From positions 3,162,001 through 3,226,000 of the forward strand of contig NZ_CP157210.1 of NCBI RefSeq assembly GCF_046736345.1: 64,000 bases of DNA, read 5' to 3'. The DNA is from Hyphococcus formosus (GTDB lineage: Bacteria; Pseudomonadota; Alphaproteobacteria; Caulobacterales; Parvularculaceae). A program made the translations under genes and the position numbers. This document shows, piece by piece, positions 18,630 to 25,815 of the stretch (positions are counted from its first letter, which is position 1; each line of letters begins with the position of its first letter). Under the pieces are notes generated by a model. The model saw only the letters and a list, made by a program, of their open reading frames with translations. It searched no databases and was not told the DNA's origin.

Positions 18630-19607
18630 ATGTTAGGGCGTAAGCAGAATAATATTCTCGTTATTAAAACTGATGGCCTTCGAGGGTTTGTTGCAGCGGA
18701 CCCATATTTCGAAGCGATCAGGGATGCCTATCCTAAAGCCAAAATAAGCTTACTGACGACGCAAGGGCTTCAGCGTATTGCGCGTGCTTCGCCCTATTTC
18801 GACCAAGTCGCGGCGATGCCTAATATGGGCGACCGCGAAGCGCGAAAAGAATTTGTGCGTCAGTTGAAAGCGTCGAAATTCGAGCGTGTTTACGACCTCT
18901 CTGGCGATGCGGCAGCCCGTCGGCTTCGCAGCGCGATGGGGCCCTTCCGGCCAAAATGGTTTGCGGCAGAACAGGCACCAAAACCGAACCCAAAATCCGC
19001 GCAGCCATTACCGCTACCGAATCTGGAAAAGATATCTGAACTGTCTGGGCTGAGCGTCGATGATCGCTTGCCCGATCTGCGATGGGCGGTTTCTGCCCGC
19101 AAAGACAGCGCGAATATGCAGCCGTCTTGGTACGGTATTTCGGGACCATTCGGATTATTACTGCCGAGCGAAGATGGCGCGCGCCGATGGAGCGCATCTG
19201 GCTATGCGGGATTGGCGCGGCAAATGGCCGAATCCGGGTTTATGCCGGTTCTCGCGGGGTCAAAGAATCTGCATGGCTTTGGCGATGAAATCGCGAATGA
19301 AGCGCCGCAACTCCTCGATTTGTCGGGCAAGACCGATCATTTGCAACTGGCCGCTTTGGCCCAGGAAGCAGCATTTTTTGTGAGTGACGTATCGGACGAA
19401 ATGCAACTGGCCCTAAGTGTTGGTTGCGAGGGGGCGGTGATTTGCCCTGCAAAATCACCGTATTATGCCGAAGGCCGGCATATTGTGACACTGACGGCCG
19501 AAAATGACCTTGGCGCGATTGAGCCGTCATTTGTCTGGCGGACCCTTGATAATATGGGGCTAATTAATAATGCCCATAGCGACCAGTTGGTCGCTGAAGC
19601 CCGTTGA
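18630..19607 (+). CDS. Glycosyltransferase family 9 (heptosyltransferase-like)
   Basis: A 325-residue protein. The start NNILVIKTDGLRGFVAADPYFEAIRDAYPKAKISLLTT follows the pattern of GT9 ADP-heptose:LPS heptosyltransferases (I-L-V-I-K ... P-x2-x-A-I-R-x2-Y-P-x-A-x-I-x2-L). The C-terminal half has the donor-site pattern FGLLLPSEDGARRWSASGYAGLARQMAESG and DLSGKTDHLQLAALAQEAAFFVSDVSDEMQLA. The usual GD after the first strand is not present (DGLRGF instead). It follows the GT4 gene by 6 nt. A role in the LPS core is likely, although the sugar transferred need not be heptose. Confidence 0.8.
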   Translation: MLGRKQNNILVIKTDGLRGFVAADPYFEAIRDAYPKAKISLLTTQGLQRIARASPYFDQVAAMPNMGDREARKEFVRQLKASKFERVYDLSGDAAARRLRSAMGPFRPKWFAAEQAPKPNPKSAQPLPLPNLEKISELSGLSVDDRLPDLRWAVSARKDSANMQPSWYGISGPFGLLLPSEDGARRWSASGYAGLARQMAESGFMPVLAGSKNLHGFGDEIANEAPQLLDLSGKTDHLQLAALAQEAAFFVSDVSDEMQLALSVGCEGAVICPAKSPYYAEGRHIVTLTAENDLGAIEPSFVWRTLDNMGLINNAHSDQLVAEAR

Positions 19608-19714
19608 TTGATGGGGCTAAAACCTTATATATCCACGTCTCTGTTACATTTTGGGATGACGGTTAACCGTTTCTCACCGAAATGGCGGCAGAATTTTGTC
19701 CAAGAGCAACCAAT

Positions 19715-19720
19715 GGAGAG
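19715..19720 (+). promoter_or_regulatory. Shine-Dalgarno GGAGAG of infC, placed for an ATA start
   Basis: GGAGAG lies 6 nt before the ATA codon at 19727. The only in-frame ATG (19682) is 45 nt upstream, has no such signal, and would add 15 residues (MAAEFCPRATNGEKS) not typical of IF-3. This spacing is the main reason for choosing ATA as start. Confidence 0.7.
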
Positions 19721-19726
19721 AAGTCC

Positions 19727-20266
19727 ATAGCACGCAGACCATTTGCAGCCCCGCCGTCCAAATCAGACGGACCTCGCGTCAATGAAGACATTGCCGTTCC
19801 ACAGGTCCTGTTGATTGATCATACTGGCGAAAAACGTGGGGTTGTCGCAACCGATGAGGCGATTGCGATCGCCGCTGAAGCCGGCCTTGATCTTGTAGAG
19901 GTGTCACCGAATACGACGCCGCCAGTCTGTAAGATTCTTGACTACGGAAAATTCAAATACCAGCAACAGAAGAAAAAAGCTGAAGCCAAGAAGAAGCAAA
20001 AAGTCGTTGAGATCAAAGAGATCAAGATGCGTCCCAATATCGATGCGCATGACTATGGCGTGAAGGTAAAGGCGATGAAGCGCTTCTTCGAAGAAGGCGA
20101 TAAGGTGAAAGTGACGTTGCGATTCCGTGGCCGGGAGATGGCGCATCAGGATCGCGGCGCAGATTTGCTAAAGCGCGTGCAAGAGGATTTTGAGGAAATT
20201 GCCAAGGTTGAGCAATATCCGAAAATGGAAGGCCGCCAAATTATAATGGTTATGGCACCGCGTTAA
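19727..20266 (+). CDS. infC: Translation initiation factor IF-3, apparent ATA start
   Basis: A 179-residue protein if started at ATA 19727 (then ARRPFAAPP..., the usual alphaproteobacterial IF-3 N-terminus). N-terminal domain: PRVNEDI...VLLIDHTGEKRGV and LDLVEVSPNTTPPVCKILDYGKFKYQQQKK; lysine-rich linker; C-terminal domain EIKMRPNIDAHDY...VTLRFRGREMAHQDRG. IF-3 binds the 30S subunit and checks the start codon. In Escherichia coli infC starts with AUU, and IF-3 represses its own translation by rejecting the rare start. An AUA start here would allow the same feedback. A strong terminator follows. Confidence 0.93.
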   Translation: MARRPFAAPPSKSDGPRVNEDIAVPQVLLIDHTGEKRGVVATDEAIAIAAEAGLDLVEVSPNTTPPVCKILDYGKFKYQQQKKKAEAKKKQKVVEIKEIKMRPNIDAHDYGVKVKAMKRFFEEGDKVKVTLRFRGREMAHQDRGADLLKRVQEDFEEIAKVEQYPKMEGRQIIMVMAPR

Positions 20267-20294
20267 TTCGCGATTTGCCAACCAATGAATGGTT

Positions 20295-20326
20295 AAAACC
20301 GCCGGCGCATTGCGCGGGCGGTTTTT
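20295..20326 (+). terminator. Intrinsic terminator of infC
   Basis: AAAACCGCC pairs with GGCGGTTTT over ~9 bp around a GC-rich loop and runs into TTTTTC. It sits 29 nt after the infC stop. Confidence 0.88.
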
Positions 20327-20441
20327 CTGTATTCAGGTTAATGATTGCGTTTTGGCCCGTCCCTTGCTTGATGAAGCTGTGAAGTATTCGATTATCGCGC
20401 CATCCTGCGGTAATTGGTGTGAGTAAACAGGCGGATAGCCA

Positions 20442-20759
20442 ATGAGTTTAGATGCGGTTTTTGAAATGCTGGCCAATGGGTGGCCTTTGGCCCTTGCAGG
20501 ATTTCTGCTCGGCGCACTCACTGGCGCATTTTTGCCCCGAAGTGAGAATGGGCCGGAAGCAACCATCAAGCGGATGGCGCCGGATGGCGATGGTTTGGCG
20601 GCGTTAGCGTCAGAATTGGCAACGGCCAAAGAGTTGCTCGATGCGGAAGAGGCCGAAACCGGCGAAATGGCTGAAAACCTCAAAGACCTCGATCATGCGA
20701 TCAAACGGGCGAATGGCCGTCTGAAATTGATCATGAAAGCTGTTAAGCGAGCGAAATAG
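20442..20759 (+). CDS. Small single-pass membrane protein with coiled coil
   Basis: A 105-residue protein I do not recognise. Residues ~12-31 (NGWPLALAGFLLGALTGAFL) form one membrane helix with a small-xxx-small pattern (GFLLGALTGAF). The remainder is charged and likely alpha-helical (LASELATAKELLDAEEAETGEMAENLKDLDHAIKRANGRLK) with heptad spacing. It ends lysine-rich and is probably cytoplasmic after the helix. It lies alone after the infC terminator. Confidence 0.6.
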   Translation: MSLDAVFEMLANGWPLALAGFLLGALTGAFLPRSENGPEATIKRMAPDGDGLAALASELATAKELLDAEEAETGEMAENLKDLDHAIKRANGRLKLIMKAVKRAK

Positions 20760-20821
20760 GTCAGCCGCGAATAGTCGCGGCATCAGCAATTAGACCGTCG
20801 GACACGGAAAAATTATTATCT

Positions 20822-21235
20822 TCAGAGTTTTACGCCCGGCAATTTTGACGCTTGTCTAACCCAATCCGCGATCTGTTCCTGGTCCAGTTCGTCATCTTCA
20901 TAAATGTTGAGGTACCGGGTTCCATCGACTTTTGAAGGGACCGGCGGCACTGGCGTTAAAGACGTGCCGCGCATGAAGGTCAGTTGAACATATTTTTTGT
21001 AGCAATACATAGCCATAAACCAGCCGTCTTCCTTGCCGTAAAGCGGTGTATTCCATTTGACGGCCTTTTGGATGGCTGGGAAATTTTGATTTACGATGTC
21101 GTCAATGCGGCGACCAATATCGCTTTTCCATCCCGGCATGGCGGCAATATAGGCTTGGACAGGCGCATCGCCGTCACCTTTAGGGATTTGCGGATTGCCA
21201 CTCGACAGGAGCTTGGCTTTGTTTTTGTCGGTCAT
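20822..21235 (-). CDS. DUF1801 domain protein
   Basis: A 137-residue protein of the DUF1801/YdhG-like fold: an N-terminal helix (VQAYIAAMPGWKSDIGRRIDDIVNQNFP) then AVKWNTPLYGKEDGWFMAMYCYKKYVQLTFMRGTSL, the conserved W-x-x-P-x-Y/F and K-x-x-V-x-L-x-F segments, and a late DGTRYLNIYEDDELD...IADWVRQA. The molecular function of the family is unknown. Single gene. Confidence 0.82.
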   Translation of the reverse strand: MTDKNKAKLLSSGNPQIPKGDGDAPVQAYIAAMPGWKSDIGRRIDDIVNQNFPAIQKAVKWNTPLYGKEDGWFMAMYCYKKYVQLTFMRGTSLTPVPPVPSKVDGTRYLNIYEDDELDQEQIADWVRQASKLPGVKL

Positions 21236-21332
21236 AAGCGTAGGTTAACATAAATGTTGATGCGCTCGAATACTGTTTTGGTCGATTTGATCGAGAGTGC
21301 AGTCCAATAATGGGACAAGTCACGGTGAAAAA

Positions 21333-21776
21333 ATGACAGGCGCAGACTTACATTTTCAACTCATAACGTCCGCCGTCCTCATTGCTGCGACAACATTTGT
21401 GCACGGCGTATTTGTCGCTGCGGCGGCGGCGGTGTTCCGGGCTACCACGCAACAAGCGCGTGGGAGCATCCGGTTTTTCCGTGATAGTATCGTTCTTGTT
21501 TTGCTGGTGTCTTGGCTGATGGCTGCCCATTCGATCGAAATCTGGATGTGGGCGCTGACATTCCTCCATTTTGATCTGTTTGATACTCTGGAAACGGCGC
21601 TCTATTTTTCGGCGTCGAGCTACACCACTTTGGGGTTTGGAGACGTCCTTTTGCCCGAAGGCTGGCGTCTTTTAGCCGGGGCCACAGCGGCGAACGGGTT
21701 TTTGTTGTTTGGCCTCTCAGCGGCATTTTTATTCGATGCGGCGCGTCAGCTTCATTTAGGTGGTTCGCGAAATTAA
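21333..21776 (+). CDS. Two-TM ion channel domain protein (Kir/KcsA-like pore)
   Basis: A 147-residue membrane protein. Start at ATG 21333, preceded by GGTG; a GTG 36 nt upstream is less likely. It has helices at ~12-35 and ~45-65, then a re-entrant loop with SSYTTLGFGDVLLPEGWRLL, close to the K+ selectivity filter T-x-G-Y/F-G-D, and a last helix (ATAANGFLLFGLSAAFLFDA). This matches the Ion_trans_2 family. It is likely a small potassium or cation channel of the inner membrane. Confidence 0.82.
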   Translation: MTGADLHFQLITSAVLIAATTFVHGVFVAAAAAVFRATTQQARGSIRFFRDSIVLVLLVSWLMAAHSIEIWMWALTFLHFDLFDTLETALYFSASSYTTLGFGDVLLPEGWRLLAGATAANGFLLFGLSAAFLFDAARQLHLGGSRN

Positions 21777-21854
21777 GCCGCTTTCGGAATTTTAGGGCTG
21801 ACCTTAGAGCCTCTTTCCGTTAGGGGAGGGCCGTTTCAGCCGCAAAGCGATCAT

Positions 21855-22493
21855 ATGACCTACGCAGTAAAAGAGATTTATTACACCCTACAGGGCGAGG
21901 GCGCACATTCTGGGCGCGCGGCGGTCTTTTTGCGATTTGCGGGTTGTAACCTTTGGACTGGCCTTGAGCGAGACCGCGAAAAGGCGGTTTGCACCTTTTG
22001 TGATACCGATTTTATCGGAACAGACGGACCGGGTGGCGGTAAGTTCGCGACCGCCGAGGCGCTGGTCGAAGCGGTGAAAGCCGAGTGGCCAGAGTACGCC
22101 CCAAACAGCAAACCTTATGTTGTCTGTACCGGCGGAGAGCCGCTTTTGCAGTTAGACGAGCCCTTGATTGACGCCTTTCATGCGGCCGGGTTTGAAATTG
22201 GGGTCGAGACAAACGGCACAATCGCCGCGCCCGAAGGTATCGACTGGATCTGCGTTAGCCCGAAATCGACTGCCCCGCTTGTTCAGCGTTCAGGCAATGA
22301 GCTCAAACTGGTTTATCGCCAGAAAGATGCCTTGCCGGAGCAATTTGAAGGGCTGGCATTTGACTTTTTCTATTTGCAGCCTATGGACGGGCCCTCCCGT
22401 GACGCAAATACGGCGGCGGCGATAGACTATTGCAAAACCCATCCTAAGTGGCGATTGAGCCTACAAACCCACAAATTTGTAGGTATGCCGTAG
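21855..22493 (+). CDS. queE: 7-carboxy-7-deazaguanine synthase
   Basis: A 212-residue radical SAM enzyme of queuosine/deazaguanine synthesis; it converts 6-carboxytetrahydropterin to 7-carboxy-7-deazaguanine. The cluster motif is the unusual C-x14-C-x2-C (C31, C46, C49: CNLW...AVCTFC) known from one QueE subgroup in place of C-x3-C-x2-C. YYTLQGEGAHSGRAAVFLRFAG precedes it and VCTGGEPLLQ is the SAM-binding GGE. FDFFYLQPMDG is the conserved late strand. queD follows 36 nt downstream. Confidence 0.93.
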   Translation: MTYAVKEIYYTLQGEGAHSGRAAVFLRFAGCNLWTGLERDREKAVCTFCDTDFIGTDGPGGGKFATAEALVEAVKAEWPEYAPNSKPYVVCTGGEPLLQLDEPLIDAFHAAGFEIGVETNGTIAAPEGIDWICVSPKSTAPLVQRSGNELKLVYRQKDALPEQFEGLAFDFFYLQPMDGPSRDANTAAAIDYCKTHPKWRLSLQTHKFVGMP

Positions 22494-22529
22494 TCGCCTG
22501 AGTTGGGTGGTGAGAGAAAGAGGACCTTT

Positions 22530-22898
22530 ATGCGCATCATCAAGTCGATGAGTTTCGATGCAGCGCACTTTTTGGATGATTGCGATCAGGCCGAGCCCAA
22601 CGCCCGGCCTTATGCGCGCATGCATGGTCACTCGTTCCAACTGGAAGTCATGATCGAAGGCGAACAATCAGAAGACACGGGTTGGGTCGTTGATTTTGGC
22701 GACGTCAATGACGCTTTGGCGGAACTCCATACGGCGCTTGATCATCGTCTTCTGAACGAGATCGAAGGGTTGGAGCGACCAACCCTTGAGAATATTTGTC
22801 GGTGGGTTGCTGATCGGCTCAAGCCGCGCTTTCCCGGTCTCGTCCAGGTTCGGGTTTCACGGCCATCTAACGGTGAAACCTGTATTCACGATCTGTAA
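22530..22898 (+). CDS. queD: 6-carboxytetrahydropterin synthase family protein
   Basis: A 122-residue T-fold enzyme acting one step before QueE. ATG 22530 is chosen over an upstream GTG-type frame because AAGAGG lies 4 nt before it. Zinc ligands H13 (FDAAHF) and H32/H34 (RMHGHSF) are present, as is the late DHRLLNEIEGLERPTLENI segment with the conserved Glu/His set. The catalytic Cys normally four residues before the first His of HGH is Tyr here (RPYARMHGH), although C18 is nearby. The queE neighbour supports the pathway assignment. Its stop abuts the stop of the next gene on the other strand with no gap. Confidence 0.87.
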   Translation: MRIIKSMSFDAAHFLDDCDQAEPNARPYARMHGHSFQLEVMIEGEQSEDTGWVVDFGDVNDALAELHTALDHRLLNEIEGLERPTLENICRWVADRLKPRFPGLVQVRVSRPSNGETCIHDL

Positions 22899-23585
22899 TC
22901 AGATATTCGCGATTTCGACTTTCATTCGCGCAATCAGATATTGCGCATCACGGCAATAGCTGGCGGCGGCATTATCGGCGCGCCCGAGCGCGTAATCCAA
23001 TTGCGATAGCGTCGCGTCGATTTCATCGAAATTCGCAAAGGCATTCACGGGCGGGGCGAGGTTCAAGCCCTTTTCACCGATATCAAGGCGAACTGGCGAT
23101 ACGGAATATTTCGTCCGTCCACCAAGTGTTACGTCCAGATGGTGTTGGTTTTTGCCAATAAGTGCCGCCGCGCGCGGATCGCTCTTCTCAAGCGCTTCAT
23201 TAATGGAAAGGCGCAGTTCGTCATAACTTTCCGCGAGGAGTGCCCGCCCACCAATATCGTCAACATCCTTGGCGGAAATCACGACCTCGCACGCTTGTTC
23301 AAGAATGTCTCGAATACGGTCAACCGCGTAAAGCGCAGCTTCTATTGCGGATAAAGTCTCGCGAACCGGATTTTCCTGATGGTCATTGTCTGGTTCGCTC
23401 ATGACGGCTTTGCGATTGCGCAAAGCACGATCGAGCCCCGCTGCGACATCCATCTGCGGAATCCCGTCGTCTGCGTCGTCAATCGCCTTTTTGCCTAACC
23501 AGCCAGCGAGGGGGCTGCGTTTTTTGCGGTTTGCGACGTTATCGGACGCCGCATCGTTAGAGGTCTTTTTCAAAGCAAACGCCAC
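22899..23585 (-). CDS. Conserved hypothetical protein, mostly helical
   Basis: A 228-residue protein that I do not recognise. It starts with GTG at 23585, with AAGGAG 8 nt upstream. No signal peptide or membrane segment. The N-terminal 35 residues are basic and low-complexity (NRKKRSPLAGWLGKKA). Residues ~75-130 and ~180-228 form long helices (VRETLSAIEAALYAVDRIRDILEQACEVV; DEIDATLSQLDYALGRADNAAASYCRDAQYLIARM), with a short beta segment between (HHLDVTLGGRTKYSVSPVRL). It is transcribed on its own. A structural or cell-envelope-associated role would be a guess. Confidence 0.6.
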   Translation of the reverse strand: MAFALKKTSNDAASDNVANRKKRSPLAGWLGKKAIDDADDGIPQMDVAAGLDRALRNRKAVMSEPDNDHQENPVRETLSAIEAALYAVDRIRDILEQACEVVISAKDVDDIGGRALLAESYDELRLSINEALEKSDPRAAALIGKNQHHLDVTLGGRTKYSVSPVRLDIGEKGLNLAPPVNAFANFDEIDATLSQLDYALGRADNAAASYCRDAQYLIARMKVEIANI

Positions 23586-23709
23586 GCGTATTGCTCCTTC
23601 TTGTTGAGGAAACCGAAGACGAAAATTACCGCAGCGTAGTTTTCTGCCGTGTTAAGTAATTGATTAAATTTATCAGATTGCTGATCGAAGGACTTTGCGG
23701 CAATTAACC

Positions 23710-25815
23710 CTAATGCAAATCGGACTGCCGTTTTGCAAACCGCCCACTTTCTATCATCCAGGCAGCCAATAGGGTTAAGACTAGCAAAACGAGCCAGATG
23801 AAGGGCGACACAAGCGGGGCATCTTTTACATTTTCGATGCGTGCTGCGTCACGGATTGTGACCCCGGCCCAGTCATCGCCGGCACGATTTTTAGTATTTT
23901 GCTTCACGCGCCGAATATCGGGAAGATTTACAGATGAAGCACTGCGGACTGCAAATACGCCGCCCGCGGTTTGGCGCGCCAAGGGCTCAAGCAAGTTTCT
24001 GGTCGAGACGACATTTTGAAACTCAGGGATCGAGCCCAGTCCGATTGCACCAATCGCAAATAACTCTCCGGAGTTTGCGCGATAAAGGCCGCTTTCAACA
24101 TTATCGAGTTTCGCTGTGAACAGGCCCGGCTCGGTTTCCGACAAGATTACTTCCCGCGTTTCACCGCTCGGAAACTCGATGGTCACATTTGGCGCTTCTT
24201 CCTCAATCGTCCGGCGCTCGACCAACAGACTTCCTGCGGAATCGCTCAGGTTCAAGGCTTCTTCTTCGAGTTCTGGTTCCTTCATGAGCCAATGGGCGAT
24301 ATGGCGCAGCAAGCTTGCATGCGGCCCGCCGCCATCAAAGCCGCGCGCCCAGAGCCAGACATGATCGGACAGAAACAGCCCGACGCGTCCTTCGCCAATC
24401 CGGTCAAGGATAAGGAGCGGCTCATCGTTCGGTCCTGTCAGGAGTGTTTCGCCGCGTAAATGCGTGACCGGCATCAATCGCAGCCATCGCCCCCAGATGT
24501 CTTCGTCATCAAGGTCCGCCGTAACTGGATGGCGCTTGCCAATATCGGAAACAAGTGGTCGGAAAGCTGTTTCTACCGCTGGCCCGGTCGGGAGGGCTGG
24601 CAAAATAAATGAAAGATTACGCCGCATCGCCAAGCTAAGCGGGCCATTATATTCCGGACCCGACGCAATCAGGACGGCCCCGCCATTGTCCACAAAGCGC
24701 GCAATATTGTCGAAATGGAATGACGATAATACGCCGCGATAGGTGTACCGATCAAAGATAAGAAGATCGAATTCATCGAGCTTGTCGATAAATAGCTCAT
24801 CTTGCGGGAAAGGAATGAGCGCAAGTTCATCGACTGGCGTTCCATCATTTTTGTCGATTGGGCGAAGGATTGTGAAATGAACCAAATCGACAGCGGGATC
24901 TGACTTTAAAAGGTTCCGCCAAACGCGTTCACCGGGGTGGGGCTCCCCTGAGATCAACAATACCCGCAGGCGGTCACGCACAGCCGTAATCGGAAGAACC
25001 GCAATATTGTTCCGCGTCGTCAACTCACCGCTGCGTTCTTCGGCTTCGAGTTCAATAATCGTCCGGCCCGGCCGATTGAGAGGAACATCAAACCCGGCCT
25101 CTGTTCCTAACGGTACGGCCTCGCTAAGTACTTCCTCGCCATTGACCCGCAGCGTGACCACCGATGAGTTACGATCGGACACGACAATATCGTCGCGGCT
25201 GAAGTCATCGATTTGGAAAGAGACGCGTACGGATTGGCGCACGATACCATAACGGGGAGCGTTGATAAGCGTAATTTTCCGATCGGTTTCGGTTTCGCTG
25301 CCGGTCGTTAGAACATGGATAGGCGCATCGACTGACGTCATGGATGCGATTTCACCGGCGTCTACCGTTTGGCCGTCGGTGATTACAAAAACACCGCCCA
25401 ATCGCTGGCGCGGCGTATCAGCCATCGCTTGCTGGATGGCATTTATTGTTCGGGTTTCTACGTCGCCGCTATAGGGAATCGTTTCGATCAATACATTCTC
25501 GAGCGCCTCTATCCGTTGGCGCAAACTTTCGGCGGCACTGGTCGCAACACGAGAACGCGCGTCGAGTTGCTGGCTCGCAGATTGGTCAACGAGAATTAAA
25601 GCAATATCTTCGAGCGGTGTCGTCTCTGCTTCTCGCTTGATCGGATTGGCAAGAAGCATCAGCAACGCGGCCACAGCCAACAGGCGCAAAAGGCCCGACC
25701 GCCAATTCTTGATAATGCCAATACCGCTGAAAAGGACACCGGCGATTGAAAGCGTCACCACGACCCAGGTCGGAAATATACTGTCAAACACAATGTCGGT
25801 GGGCGCAAAACTCAT
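23710..25815 (-). CDS. Membrane protein with VWA-like domain, last gene of the moxR cluster
   Basis: A 701-residue protein. Two N-terminal membrane helices (~16-36, 44-58) are followed by IALILVDQSASQQLDARSR, a VWA-type D-x-S-x-S metal site, and later GGVFVITDGQTVDAGE. The middle (FDLLIFDRYTYRGVLSSFHFDNIARFVDNGGAVLIASG) resembles a class I glutamine amidotransferase-like fold without a clear nucleophile. One helix near the C-terminus (SPFIWLVLLVLTLLAAWMIE) closes it. ATG overlaps the stop of the DUF4159 gene (ATGA), so it is translationally coupled. It is probably a periplasmic partner of the MoxR ATPase; the exact role is unknown. Confidence 0.8.
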   Translation of the reverse strand: MSFAPTDIVFDSIFPTWVVVTLSIAGVLFSGIGIIKNWRSGLLRLLAVAALLMLLANPIKREAETTPLEDIALILVDQSASQQLDARSRVATSAAESLRQRIEALENVLIETIPYSGDVETRTINAIQQAMADTPRQRLGGVFVITDGQTVDAGEIASMTSVDAPIHVLTTGSETETDRKITLINAPRYGIVRQSVRVSFQIDDFSRDDIVVSDRNSSVVTLRVNGEEVLSEAVPLGTEAGFDVPLNRPGRTIIELEAEERSGELTTRNNIAVLPITAVRDRLRVLLISGEPHPGERVWRNLLKSDPAVDLVHFTILRPIDKNDGTPVDELALIPFPQDELFIDKLDEFDLLIFDRYTYRGVLSSFHFDNIARFVDNGGAVLIASGPEYNGPLSLAMRRNLSFILPALPTGPAVETAFRPLVSDIGKRHPVTADLDDEDIWGRWLRLMPVTHLRGETLLTGPNDEPLLILDRIGEGRVGLFLSDHVWLWARGFDGGGPHASLLRHIAHWLMKEPELEEEALNLSDSAGSLLVERRTIEEEAPNVTIEFPSGETREVILSETEPGLFTAKLDNVESGLYRANSGELFAIGAIGLGSIPEFQNVVSTRNLLEPLARQTAGGVFAVRSASSVNLPDIRRVKQNTKNRAGDDWAGVTIRDAARIENVKDAPLVSPFIWLVLLVLTLLAAWMIESGRFAKRQSDLH

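Noticed and set aside
22461..22484. 8-bp inverted repeat (CCTACAAA/TTTGTAGG) at the end of queE
   Set aside because: It lies inside the coding sequence with no T tract, so it is not called as terminator.
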